The notes beneath the pieces are model-generated. The model was not told where the DNA came from. It searched no databases and saw only the letters and a program-made list of their open reading frames with translations. From Punica granatum (lineage: Eukaryota; Streptophyta; Magnoliopsida; Myrtales; Lythraceae): a stretch of 64,000 nt of DNA. Location of the stretch: contig NW_022204359.1 of assembly GCF_007655135.1 (NCBI RefSeq), positions 21,983-85,982 on the forward strand, read 5' to 3'. Below, piece by piece: positions 34,376 through 47,273 of the stretch (positions are counted from its first letter, which is position 1; each line of letters starts with the position of its first letter). Both the position numbers and the translations under genes were made by a program.

Positions 34376-37300
34376 TGTACGGACCCGAATGTGGACTCTC
34401 GTCGGGGCCCGCATTGCGCGCTTTTGGATCGCGCGACTTAGGAGTGTCCACCTTCCCGTGGGGACGCGTGACGGACACGCGTGAGAGAAGGAGTCGCCAC
34501 TTATCATTTTACGACCCGTAGGTCGAGGGCGGATAAGTTACCCGAGTCTAGGGGTATGGAACACCTAGTTTGTCGTTAAGGCATTGATCTGTGCGGAACC
34601 GGAAAATCCGTGTTCGGGGGTTCATATTACGTGCGGGCCTATATCCCGCACGCCCTTTCGGTACTCTGGTTTGCTAGGCTTGCATTTTTGTTTTATTTAC
34701 CGCATGAATTAGGCTGCACTCGGCTCACACATTTTGACACCGTAACTTCGATGAATTAAACGATGTCGGTGGAGAAGCTGAGAGAGAAGTAAACCCGTGT
34801 GTCGGGGAATTGGTTCACAATCTTGCGTTACAGTTCATCGAACCATGGAGGTTGAATCCCTGTGTGAACCAGAACCGCGAGTTCTTGGTTCTGGGCAAGC
34901 ATTAGACCGATTCGGATAATTCGACTCTCGGACCGTTCGCTCACCGACTGGAATTCTTACAGAATAAATGTACAAAATAAAATCCTTACAATGCTCTCGA
35001 AAACAATAAATACAAATTACAAATGGCCGAATTCCAGTCGACTCGCGTTCGGTTATTATTCCACTCTAACTCACCGTGAGTTTAGGGAAAAAGACCGAAG
35101 AACTGAAATTCAATGGACGCTCTCACTGAATAGGGCGTTGGACCCTGTGAGTGTTGATTAGGGCGTTGAACCCTGTGCTCGATGATTAGGGCGTTGAACC
35201 CTAATATTATTCGGCCTAGGGATCAGGCTCGACTCGCATGGCAAACAGGGCGGAAAGATAACACGCAACATCTTAATAGTAGACAAAGTGTTTGTTATTA
35301 TCGAGTGTACGTGTTTTAACAAGTTGTTAATCCGGGGTATTTTGGCATGCAAATCCTACCCTAGACAAACCAGCACGTGCCAATGTTTTAGCATTCGGCT
35401 TTGTTTTGAGAACCTGACAAAGAGAGTCAAATCTCATGTGTGTGGATTGATTTTACAGTTGTTCTGTATTGTGACACTGAATTTCCACTGAATTAGCCAA
35501 ACTCGTGTTTTGACTCTAGATTTGGAATCTAGAATTCGTCCTAACCATTATCTAGTGTTTGGTTAGGTCGAGTGAAAGGTTAATCAGCATTTTGCATGTT
35601 TTCTGACAGAGATAACCGTTCTAGTTACCCGAGTCTATGTTAGGATGACAGAAACTCATCAGTTAGATAAGAAAAGGCTATGCAGATGAACCTGCACCTG
35701 AACAGGTAGCCCGTTCTTATCCCGTACTGTAGTGTTTCTGTCATGCTAACCTTAAGAGTGTCGTTGAATTGTGAAATGACGATTTTGCCCTTTATTTGAA
35801 AATTGTTTTCAGAAAAGGGGAAACATCGCAGTGCGGGCCACCTCGGCCTGTAGCCGGTGTCGACCAATTCCCTGGATCGTCCAGGGTTATGCAAGAACCC
35901 CGAAAAAGCCAAAGAACCGGTCGGTCTGCCCGGAAGTGATCTAGAAAGATCTTCTGCATCATGACCTGAGTTACCTGGAATCAGGTAAAAACTCAAGTTG
36001 AGACACAGAAGCCCTTTTCAGACGTCCATGCTACATCGGACCGCGCGTTTCGGGTTTTGAAATTGATAAGTTTGAACAGGGCACCGACATCATTTGACAA
36101 CTCATCGACGCGAGTTATCAGTTAATGGCCAATTCGTGTAAACTTTATCAGTGTAAAGTGGGTTTAATCATGTGAGCGTCCCGATTAACCCGTTTGTGGA
36201 ATTGATGCTTAAGGGTTATGCCGAATGCATTAATTGTGAAAACGATTCACGACTCGACGACCAAGACGATTCCATAAGGATCGAGGATAATTTGGTCCAA
36301 TGACCGAAACTACCCTCATAACCGAATGGACCCGAATGAGTCATCGATACCCGAATCCATGCATGCTTTGTTTTGAAAAGACATTTTCATGAGATATTGC
36401 GACGATAATGTAAATTGCAAATTACACGAAAGTCGAGAACAGACTCAAAACGGGAAGAGGAAGCCTCATGCAACCCGTACGAGTCTAAGAGGCTCTCGGC
36501 CACTTCTCTTTGGAGATAGCCGAGAAGTCCCATGGTCCGAATGGGGTTCCACGAGGTTTACCCGTCTCGTTTCGAATCATTTCTCGCATGCTCAAACGAC
36601 AAACATGATAAATGACACGATTAAACGAAAATCGGTATTGCCATGATTTGAATAACGCATTCGAACATGCAAACATGCACAAACAAGTTATTTAAGGAAT
36701 CGATAAAACAATACCGACTTCATGCATGTAAGAAAACACGAGAAGACTCGGGAATCGAACTTGGATCGGGCTAAGAAGGCCGTTCTTAACCCGAGGAAAG
36801 CAAGCCAAGTCTCGGTTACCTCTTCTTGAGGCAAACCCGAGAGCTCTTTTGCTTATTTCGGGTCGGGAAGGTCTTCCGAGGGTCGATCCAAATGTTTCCC
36901 GACATGCTAACATGTTAATCGAAGATAAACATGCATGATATAATGTAAAAAGTGCATAAACATGAAGTCTTGCAAGTGAACATGCTTTGTGCACCATATT
37001 ACTCCATAGCCATGCAAATAATGTAAAAAGCCCTAACTCCTCTAAGTCAAGAGTGATTTACCTAGCCTCGGGATACGAGGAAAGAGTCGGGGAAGTGTTC
37101 GAGAGTCGGGTGACTCGGTTGAACGCTTGAAAGAATGCTCGGGTGCAAGGACATGCACGTTCGGGGAGCTAGGTGCACGGGAGGCCGGCTGGAGTGCGCA
37201 GGCGCGCGGCTGTGCGCGCGGCTGGATGCGCGGGCGAGCGGCTGGACGCGCGGGCGCGCGACTGTGCGCGCGGGCGCGCTGCTGTGCGCGCGTGTGCGCG

Positions 37301-39283
37301 GCTGGACGCGCGAGTGTGCGGCTACGGGTGCACTGTTCACCCGAGAGCACGATCTTCACCCGAAATGAGGAAATCAACCTCAAATGTTGAGCAAATGACT
37401 TCAAACCAAAAATCTAATTTCATGAATGAACTCCTTGGGTCCAAAACATGTGGTCCATGGAGTTTGAGAAGTTTTGAACTTAAGTCGGGATGATGAACAT
37501 CGGCTTCCGACTTAAGAAACTCAAAGCTTTCTTCGGGTTTGCTTCGATTTTTCTCTCTTGGTTTTGAAGTGTTGAAACTTGCTGGTTCTTGGCTATGGAG
37601 TTGAGAGCTTTTCTTGAGGGAGAAAGCTTGGAGAGAGTGTGCAAGAGAAGTCATTATCTTAATCACTTTTGGGCCATTTATAGGCAAAGCTAATGACACA
37701 ATTAGCAAAAGCAAGTGCTCTTAACCCCCATGCTTAGAAAATATCAAGCCTCATCCTCTTCCATTGCATTAATGAAGAAGAGATAAGACATTGATGAGCA
37801 TTGATGAGCATTGATGGAGGCTTGAGTGTTTTCTTCAAACTCTTGGATATTTTCAAGCAAGAGTGCAAGTTGGCTTCTTGCATTGAAGAAGAAGAAGAAG
37901 CTTCTAGAGTAAAGGGTGACTCATCTTGAATAGCCCGTGGGTCCCACGACCGAAGAGCAGAAACCGGGAAAAAGATCGGGTCTCGATTGATCGCGCATTC
38001 GAAGTTCATGGTTTGAGTTGAACGTCGAATTATCGATATACGCGAGGAAATGGATTTAATGAGTCCGAGATTGGCATTTTCCGTGAGAAATTGCCAAATG
38101 TCTGTATGAGGCTTAGAAGCCGGTTTTGCTCCTTTTATATGCATTCAGAGCGAGGTTACCCACTTCTGACAGCATATCTTGTATCTGCATCCCACGTCGG
38201 TCATTTTGACATAAATTGTCAAATTACGTGGGCCCTTGTCCCTTAAGCCGGTAAATACAAATATGGAGCCGGAGATGTCCTAGGAGGCCGAAATTGGATT
38301 TCTCAGATTGCTTTCTGAGTTTCTTGGGCGATCCGGAGATTACTGCGATCTCTGTTTGCTGAGATTGGGCCTCTAAGGATATGAAAAGTGCATCTGAGAC
38401 CCTTAAAGCACTGCTCGAGGGGTCTAGATGAGTTGTGTGATTCATTCCGACAATTCCACATTGAGCCTTGAGAAGGCTAGCATTGTGTAAGGTAAGCATC
38501 CGGCGTCAAGTTTCCCCAAAGAGGACCTCCGGATATGGATTTTCACTGAAAATGGCCTTTTGTGCCCCTCAGAGGTTACTCGGGAAACCGTGAAGGGTTT
38601 TGCTGTCTGTTTTGCCCAATTGCGAATGTCCGCTGGAGTTTTCAGGGCAATGTAGTGTGAACTTCGTTTGCCGTAATTCCATCAGACCAGTCTCCGGTTA
38701 CGCTCTTCCGAAGAAGGGTATGCCCGTTTTGTCATTCGGAAGTCATTCAGAGTGTCTGTATGGCTTCTAAAAGACAATATGAAGCATTGCTCGTGCTCTG
38801 TATGATTGAGGGGCATGGCCGCATCTGATATTTGGAATTAACTTTTCTTCGAGAAACCGGCATTTTTGGACTTCCACTGAAAAGTTGTCTGTATACAGAA
38901 AGTTGTTCTGTATAGAGCAGATGATTTGCAAAATGCCTTTGGGGACACTTTTCATCTGTTTGGCATTGGAGTGGATTTTTGGGGTCCAATATTGGCTATC
39001 TTCCGATGATCGAGCGAACTATCGGAAAATAGAACTGTCCGTGTGATATACTAAAAATGCCGGTTTTGGATATTGCTGAGCTCTCTAGTCACTCTATTAC
39101 CCTTTGGTGACCCCTGGAGTCCTTCTGTCATATGCATGTGTCATTTGCCCGATTTTGCCGACTTGAGGATGAATAGTGATTTTCTGCTCTGTTAAGTCGT
39201 TTTTCTGTATTCTGCTCAGGTTGTGGCTTGGATCATTGCTGATATCATCGTTTGGAAAGGTGAGCCAAAATGGGGTGCTGACA
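34376..39283 (-). repeat. 5' LTR of element B (4908 bp)
   Basis: TGTACGG...CTGACA on the + strand; TATA (- strand) at 37675-37682. About 10 bp are missing near 34888 relative to the left LTR. Followed by the right TSD GGAGG. Confidence 0.93.
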
Positions 39284-39288
39284 GGAGG

Positions 39289-39621
39289 GTATGGCTTAAA
39301 TAAGGATGAAAAGAAGAAAAAGAAGGTGGTCAAAGATGGTCAAAGGCGGTGGGAAGGAAAGGGCTGTTTAAAAGGAGGCCACTTGGCCCATTCTACACTC
39401 ATCTCTATCTGATTTCTCACTTTTTCGTTTTATATTATTATTATTATTTTTTCTTTCATATAGATAATGATCCAGCCACAAGTTGTGGTATATTATATAC
39501 ATTTAAAGATCCAGCCAAAAAAATAATGGTATATTATATACAGGTATGTTATGTAACCATGCATGTGCACATGGATATGAATATGAGCATATATGCATGT
39601 TTGGTGGACACTAGCCTCACA
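39289..39621 (-). repeat. Chromovirus LTR, U3 end (continuation after element B)
   Basis: Follows the TSD at 39284-39288 and ends in CA just before a PPT, so on the - strand the LTR starts TGTGAGGC. No gene. Confidence 0.85.
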
Positions 39622-39636
39622 ATCTCCCCCACTAAT
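39622..39636 (-). other. Polypurine tract of chromovirus C
   Basis: On the - strand ATTAGTGGGGGAGAT lies between the integrase stop and the 3' LTR. The nearby AATTTCGGGGACGAAATT is usual at the 3' end of plant chromovirus interiors. Confidence 0.85.
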
Positions 39637-39664
39637 GAAAATTTCGTCCCCGAAATTATTTACC

Positions 39665-41122
39665 TCATATCGGGAAAAGGTATGGATAGTTGACTCTCAT
39701 AGAATCTTCGGGTTCCCAAGTGGCTTCTTCTATCAAATGACTCTTCCACAACACCTTTACTAATGGAATTCTCTTGGTTCGAAGGACCTGCTCTTTCCAA
39801 TCTAAGATCTCCACTGGCTCTTCCTCATATGTTAAGTCCTCATTTAACTCCACCGGTTGATAACTCAAAACATGAGATGGGTCCGGTATATACTTACGCA
39901 ACATTGACACATGAAACACGTTATGGATACGGGACAGTTCAGGGGGTAGAGCCAACCGATATGCCACCTTCCCAATGCGCTCCAAAATCTCGTATGGCCC
40001 GATATATCTGGGACTAAGCTTTCCTTTCTTGCCAAATCTCATAATACCCTTCCACGGTGATACCTTTAAGAAAACTCGATCCCCTTGCTCAAACTCGAGG
40101 TCCTTTCTTCGTTTATCAGCATAATTCTTTTGTCGCCCTTGAGCGGTCTTTAATCTCTCTCTGATAATCTTGACCTTTTCAGCTGTTAGGTCGACTATTT
40201 CCGGTCCAGTTAATTGCCTCTCTCTAACTTCGTTCCAACACAATGGTGTTCGACAAGCCCGACCATAAAGCGACTCATATGGTGCCATTCCAATACTAGA
40301 TTGATAGCTGTTATTATACGCGAATTCCATCAAAGGAAGGTAGTCATCCCAGCAGCCTTGAAATTCTATAACACGCGCTCTTAACATATCCTCCAATGTT
40401 TGAATGGTCCTTTCGCTTTGCCCGTCTGATTCGGGATGAAAAGCAGTGGTCAAATTCAACTTCGTGCCTAGAGCTGTAACAAAACTATTCCAGTACTTCG
40501 AAGTAAAATAGGAACCTCTGTCTGATACTATGGATGCCGGCACACCGTGCAACCTCACAATCTCCTTAATGAACAATTGTGCCAACTGATCTGCACCGAA
40601 TGTCGTTTTAGCTGGTAGGAAGTGAGCGGATTTAGTCAGCCTATCAACTATCACCCATATAGAATCATGCCCTCTTCGTGTTCGTGGAAGTCCCGAGACA
40701 AAATCCATGGTGATCTTTTCCCATTTCCATTCAGGTACCGGAAGGGATTGTAATAACCCGGATGGGTGCTGATGTTCTTCCTTAACCTGCTGACATACTA
40801 GACACTTAGCGACATATTCAGCTATCTCCTTTTTCATGTTATACCACCAATAACTTCTCTTCAAATTATAATACATCTTAGTGCTTTCGGGGTGCATTGC
40901 ATATGGTGAGCTATGAGCCTGTGCAAGAATCTCTCTCTTCAACTCTACATCGTCAGGTACACAAATTCGACTCCCAAACATAAGTGTGTCATCCTCTTTC
41001 AAAAGAAATTCAAACTTCTTGCCTTCCTTAATCTTGTTTTTCATCTCTACTAAAAATGGATCTACTTGTTGCGCTTCCCGAATTCGATCAACTAGCATTG
41101 GCTTCACATCATAAATAGCCAT
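39665..41122 (-). pseudogene. pol: Chromovirus C integrase with C-terminal chromodomain, separated from RT by element D
   Basis: Reads on the - strand from the target GCCAT to a stop at 39665. It shows the H-H-C-C zinc finger (H and H around YAMHPESTKMYYNLKRSYWW; C in KCLVCQQ), the catalytic core with TMDFVSG, VSDRG and SDGQSE for D,D,E, the C-terminal GPYEILERIGKVAYRLALP module, and a final chromodomain-like part (EEPVEILDWKEQVLRTK ... VKVLW, EEATWEPE). That tail marks the chromoviruses, where it may direct integration to heterochromatin. The first 44 codons of the open frame to the right (41123-41254) belong to the LTR of D, not to integrase. The domain itself has no internal stop. Confidence 0.92.
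41118..41122. repeat. Target-site duplication of element D, left copy (GCCAT)
   Basis: GCCAT before the LTR start at 41123 recurs at 58663-58667 right after the LTR end at 58662. Confidence 0.93.
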
Positions 41123-44100
41123 TGTACGGACCCGAATGTGGACTCTCGTCGGGGCCCGCATTGCGCGCTTTTGGATCGCGCGGCTTGGGAGTGTCCACCT
41201 TCCCGTGGGGACGCGTGACGGACACGCGTGAGAGAAGGAGTCGCCACTTATCATTTTACGACCCGAAGGTCGAGGGCGGATAAGTTACCCGGGTCTAGGG
41301 GTATGGAACACCTAGTTTGTTGTTAAAACATTGATCTGTGCGGAACTGGAAAATCCGTGTTCGGGGGTTCATGTTACGTTCAGGCCAATATCCCGCATGC
41401 CCTTTCGGTACTCTAGTTTTCTAGGCTTGCATGTTTTATGATTTACCGCATGAATTAAGCTGCACTCGGCTCGCACGTTTTGACACCGGAGATTCAGTGA
41501 ATTAAACGATGTCGGTTGAGAAGCCGAGAGAGAAGTAAACCCGTATGTCGGGGAGTTACTTCACAATCTTGCGTTACAGTTCATCGAACCATGGAGGTTG
41601 AATCCCTGCGTGAACCAAAACCGCGAGATCTTGGATTTACTTGTGTCTAGGCAAGCATTAGGCCGATTCGATTAATTCGACTCTCGGACCGTTCGCTCAC
41701 CGACTGGAATTCTTACAGAACAAATGTACAAAATAAAAGTCCTTACAATGCTCTCGAAAACAATAAATACAAATTACAAAAGGGTCGAATTCCAGTCGTT
41801 TCGCGTTCGGTTATTATTCCACTCTAACTCACCGTGAGTTTAGGGAAAAAGACCGAAGAACTGAAATTCAATGGACCCTCTCACTGAATAGGGCGTTGGA
41901 CCCTGTGAGTGTTGATTAGGGGCGTTGAACCCTGTGCTCGATGATTAGGGCGTTGAACCCTAATATTATTCGGCCTAGGGATCAGGCTCGACCCGCATGG
42001 CAAACAGGTGCGGAAAGATAACACGCAACATCTTAATAATAGACAAAGTGTTTGTTATTATCGAGTGTACGTGTTTTAACAAGTTGTTAATCCGGGGTAT
42101 TTTGGCATGCAAATCCTACCCTAGACAAACCAGCACGTGCCAATGTTTTAGCATTCGGCTTTGTTTTGAGAACCTGACAAAGAGAGTCAAATCTAATGTG
42201 TGTGGATTGATTTTACAGTTGTTCTGTATTGTGACACTGAATTTCCACTGAATTAGCCAAACTCGTGTTTTGACTCTAGATTTGGAATCTAGAATTCCTC
42301 CTAACCATTATCTACTGTTTGGTTATGTCGAGTGAAAGGTTAATCAGCATTTTGCATGTTTTCTGACAGAGATAACCGTTCTAGTTACCCGAGTCTATGT
42401 TAGGATGACAGAAACTCATCAGTTAGATAAGAAAAGGCTATGCAGATGAACCTGCACCTGAACAGGTAGCTCGTTCTTATCCCGTACTGTAGTGTTTCTG
42501 TCATGCTAACCTTAAGAGTGTCGTTGAATTGTGAAATGACGATTTTGCCCTTTATTTGAAAATTGTTTTCAGAAAAGGGGAAACATCGCAGTGCGGGCCA
42601 CCTCGGCCTGTAGCCGGTGTCGACCAATTCCTTGGATCGTCCAGGGTTATGCAAGAACCCCGAAAAAGCCAAAGAACCGGTCGGTCTGCCCGGAAGTGAT
42701 CTAGAAAGATCTTCTGCATCATGACCTGAGTTACTTGGAATCAGGTAAAAACTCAAGTTGAGACACAGAAGCCCTTTTCAGACGTCCATGCTACATCGGA
42801 CCGCGCGTTTCGGGTTTTGAAATTGATAAGTTTGAACAGGGCACCGACGTCATTTGACAACTCATCGACGCGAGTTATCAGTTAATGGCCAATTCGTGTA
42901 AACTTTATCAGTGTAAAGTGGGTTTAATCATGTGAGCGTCCCGATTAACCCGTTTGTGGAATTGATGCTTAAGGGTTATGCCGAATGCATTAATTGTGAA
43001 AACGATTCACGACTCGACGACCAAGACGATTCCATAAGGATCGAGGATAATTTGGTCCAATGACTGAAACTACCCTCATAACCGAATGGACCCGAATGAG
43101 TCATCGATACCCGAATCCATGCATGCTTTGTTTTGAAACGACATTTTCATGCGATATTGCGACGATAAAGTAAATTGCAAATTGCACGAAAGCCGAGAAC
43201 AGACTCAAAACGGGAAGAGGAAGCCTCATGCAACCCGTACGAGTCTAAGAGGCTCTCGGCCACTTCTCTTTGGAGATAGCCGAGAAGTCCCATGGCCCGA
43301 ATGGGGTTCCACGAGGTTTACCCGTCTCGTTTCGAATCATTTCTCGCATGCTCAAACGACAAACATGATAAATGACACGATTAAACGAAAATCGGTATTG
43401 CCATGATTTGAATAACGCATTCGAACATGCAAACATGCACAAACAAGTTATTTAAGGAATCGATAAAACAATACCGACTTCATGCATGTAAGAAAACACG
43501 AGAAGACTCGGGAATCGAACTTGGATCGGGCTAAGAAGGCTGTTCTTAACCCGAGGAAAGCAAGCCAAGTCTCGGTTACCTCTTCTTGAGGCAAACCCGA
43601 GAGCTCTTTTGCTTATTTCGGGTCAGGAAGGTCTTCCGAGGGTCGATCCAAACGTTTCCCGACATGCTAACATGTTAATCGAGGATAAACATGCATGATA
43701 TAATGTAAAAAGTGCATAAACATGAAGTCTTGCAAGTGAACATGCTTTGTGCACCATATTACTCCATAGCCATGCAAATAATGTAAAAAGCCCTAACTCC
43801 TCTAAGTCAAGAGTGATTTACCTAGCCTCGGGATACGAGTAAAGAGTCGGGGAAGTGTTCGAGAGTCGGGTGACTCGGTTGAACGCTTGAAAGAATGCTC
43901 GGGTGCAAGGACATGCACGTTCGGGGAGCTAGGTGCACGGGAGGCCGGCTAGCGTGCGCGGGCGCGCGGCTGAGCGCGCGGGCGCGCTGCTGTGCGCGCG
44001 TGTGCGTGGCTGGACGCGCGAGTGTGCGGCTACGGGTGCACTGTTCACCCGAGAGCACGATCTTCACCCGAAATGAGGAAATCAACCTGAAATGATGAGC

Positions 44101-45989
44101 AAATGACTTCAAACCAAAAATCTAATTTCGTGAATGAACTCCTTGGGTCCAAAACATGTGGTCCATGGAGTTTGAGAAGTTTTGAACTTAAGTCGGGATG
44201 ATGAACATCGGCTTCCGACTTAAGAAACTCAAAGCTTTCTTCTGGTTTGCTTCGATTTTTCTCTCTTGGTTTTGAAGTGTTGAAGCTTGCTGGTTCTTGG
44301 CTATGGAGTTGAGAGCTTTTCTTGAGGGAGAAAGCTTGGAGAGAGTGTGCAAGAGGAGAAGTTATTATCTTAATCACTTTTGGGCCATTTATAGGCAAAG
44401 CTAATGACACAATTAGCAAAAGCAAGTGCTCTTAACCCCCATGCTTAGAAAATATCAAGCCTCATCCTCTTCCATTGCATTAATGAAGAAGAGATAAGAC
44501 ATTGATGAGCATTGATGAGCATTGATGGAGGCTTGAGTGTTGTCTTCAAACTCTTGGATATTTTCAAGCAAGAGTGCAAGTTGGCTTCTTGCATTGAAGA
44601 AGAAGAAGAAGCTTCTAGAGTAAAAGGGTGACTCATCTTGAATAGCCCGTGGGTCCCACGACCGAAGAGGAGAAACCGGGAAAAAGCTCGGGCCTCGATT
44701 GATCGCGCATTCGAAGTTCGTGGTTTGAATTGAACGTCGAATTATCGATATACGCGAGGAAATGGATTTAATGAGTCCGAGATTGGCATTTTCCGTGAGA
44801 AATTGCCAAATGTCTGTATGAGGCTTGGAAGCCGGTTTTGCACCTTTTATGCATTCAGAGAGAGGTTACCCACTTCTGACAGCATATCTTGTATCTGCAT
44901 CCCACGTCGGTCATTTTGACATAAATTGTCAAATTACGTGGGCCCTTGTCCCTTAAGCCGGTAAATACAAATATGGAGCCGGAGATGTCCTAGGAGGCCG
45001 AAACTGGATTTCTCAGATTGCTTTTTGAGTTTCTTGGGCGATCCGGAAATTACTGCGATCTCTGTTTGCTGAGATTGGGCCTCTAAAGATATGAAAAGTG
45101 CATCTGAGACCCTTAAAACACTGCTCGAGGGGTCTAGATGAGTTGTGTGATTCATTCCGACAATTCCACATTGAGCCTTGAGAAGGATAGCATTGTGTAA
45201 GGTAAGCATCCGGCGTCAAGTTTCCCCAAAGAGGACCTCCGGATATGGATTTTCACTGAAAATGGCCTTTTGTGCCCCTCGGAGGTTACTCGGGAAACCG
45301 TGAAGGTTTTTGCTGTCTGTTTTGCCCAATTGCGAATGTCCGCTGGAGTTTTCAGGGCAATGTAGTGTGAACTTCGTTTGCCGTAATTCCATCAGACCAG
45401 TCTCCGGTTACGCTCTTCCGAAGAAGGGTATGCCCGTTTTGTCATTCGGAAGTCATTCAGAGTGTCTGTATGGCTTCTAAAAGACAATATGAAGCATTGC
45501 TCGTGCTCTGTATGATTGAGGGGCATGGCCGCATCTGATATTTGGAATTAACTTTTCTCCGAGAAACCGGCATTTTTGGACTTCCACTGAAAAGTTGTAT
45601 GTATACAGAAAGTTGTTCTGTATAGAGCAGCTGATTTGCAAAATGCCTTTGGGGACACTTTTCATCTGTTTGGCATTGGAGTGGATTTTTGGGGTATTGG
45701 CTATCTTCCGATGATCGAGCGAACTATCGGAAAATAGAACTGTCCGTGTGATATACTGAAAATGCCGGTTTTGGATATTGTTGAGCTCTCTAGTCACTCT
45801 GTTGCTCTTTGGTGACCCCTGGAGTCCTTCTGTCGTATGCATGTGTCATTTGCCCGATTTTACCGACTTGAGGATGAATAGTGATTTTATGCTCTGTTAA
45901 GTCGTTTTTCTGTATTCTGCTCAAGCTGTGGCTTGGATCATTGCTGATATTGTCGTTTGGGAAAGGTGAGCCAAAATGGGGTGCTGACA
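41123..45989 (-). repeat. 3' LTR of element D (4867 bp)
   Basis: TGTACGG...CTGACA on the + strand; TATA (- strand) 44386-44393. The CG-rich block is short here. No gene. Confidence 0.93.
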
Positions 45990-46004
45990 GCTTGCCCCTC
46001 TTTG
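45990..46004 (-). other. Polypurine tract of element D
   Basis: CAAAGAGGGGCAAGC on the element strand, abutting the 3' LTR. Confidence 0.85.
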
Positions 46005-46190
46005 ACTGCATGCTCGAGTAGAGGATGCTGCCAAAGACTTCAGAAGCGCCCCAATTTGATAGCAATGATTGACATGGAATTTCCGATAACAGTCTTCTCC
46101 CTCTTACTTTGGATATGTGGGGATGTTATACCTGATGCAGAAATGTAAAAGTCAGGATGAACCTGAGGGGATGGACCCCTAAACAGATAA

Positions 46191-47273
46191 GTAGTCGGGA
46201 CGTACCCGAAATGCGGGAAAGTAGTCGGGACGTACCCGAAATGCGGAAAAGTAGTCGGGACGTACCCGAAATGCAGAACCCGAAATGCGGGAAAGTAGTC
46301 GGGACGTACCTGAAATGCGGAAAAGTAGTCGGGACGTACCCGAAATGCAGAAAAGTAGTCGGGACGTACCCGAAGGGTTTGCAATATGCACGGGACGCAT
46401 ACCGAATGAACAACATGGTTCAAAGGCGCCTACCCAATGGACTTGCGGGGTGCGGTGCGTGTTGCCCGGCGGGTTTGCAAGGTGCGGGGTGTTTTGCCCG
46501 GCGGTTTGCATGGTGCAGAAAAGTAGTCGGGACGTACCCGAAGTGCGGAAAAGTAGTCGGGACGTACCCGAAGTGCGGAAAATAGTCGGGACGTACCCGA
46601 AATGCGGAAAAGTAGTCGGGACGTACCCGAAATGCAGAACCCGAAATGCAGGAAAGTAGTCGGGACGTACCCGAAATGCGGAAAAGTAGTCGGGACGTAC
46701 CCGAAATGCAGAAAAGTAGTCGGGACGTACCCGGAGGGTTTGCAATATGCACGGGACGCATACCGAATGAACAACATGGTTCAAAGGCGCCTACCCAATG
46801 GACTTGCGGGGTGCGGGGCGTGTTGCCCGGCGGGTTTGCAAGGTGCGGGGTGTTTTGCCCGGCGGTTTGCATGGTGCAGAAAAGTAGTCGGGACGTACCC
46901 GAAATGCGGAAAAGTAGTCGGGACGTACCCGAAGTGCGGAAAATAGTCGGGACGTACCCGAAATGCAGAAAAGTAGTAGGGACGTACCCGAAATGCAGGA
47001 AAAGTAGTCGGGACGTACCCGAAGTGCGGAAAGTAGTCGGGACGTACCCGAAATGCGGAAAAGTAGTCGGGACGTACCCGAAATGCGGAAAAGTAGTCGG
47101 GACGTACCCGAAATGCAGAAAAAGTAGTCGGGACGTACCCGAGATGCAGAAAAGTAGTCGGGACGTACCCGAGATGCGGAAAAGTAGTCGGGACGTACCC
47201 GAGATGCGGAAAAGTAGTCGGGACGTACCCGAAATGCGGAAAAGTAGTCGGGACGTACCCGAAATGCAGAAAA
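46191..47273 (-). repeat. 30-bp near-palindromic array with a 361-bp higher-order duplication (element D)
   Basis: About 26 units carry TCGGGACGTACCCGA or a variant. The 150-bp spacer segment seen once in B occurs twice (46374-46520 and 46736-46881), 361 bp apart, and the units around it are also duplicated, including a truncated unit reading GCAGAACCCGAAATGC. Unit spacing varies by a base here, unlike the exact steps in B. Confidence 0.92.

Larger units (their letters stand above)
22586..39283 (-). mobile_element. Element B: complete non-autonomous Ogre-like element, ORF1 only
   Basis: 16,698 bp with two LTRs, PBS 34354-34372, PPT 27493-27507 and TSD GGAGG. The 6,883-bp interior holds a shortened ORF1 (33269-33802), a 110-bp tandem array, a non-coding stretch, a hairpin cluster and a 30-bp array. 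No gag, protease, RT, RNase H or integrase is present. LTR ends, PBS and PPT match element A. Its LTRs differ at 13 of 1,060 hand-compared sites (26433-27492 vs 38224-39283), about 1.2%, so it is young. Confidence 0.92.

Noticed and set aside
41123..41254. N-terminal extension of the integrase frame
   Set aside because: These codons lie in the LTR of element D beyond the target-site duplication.
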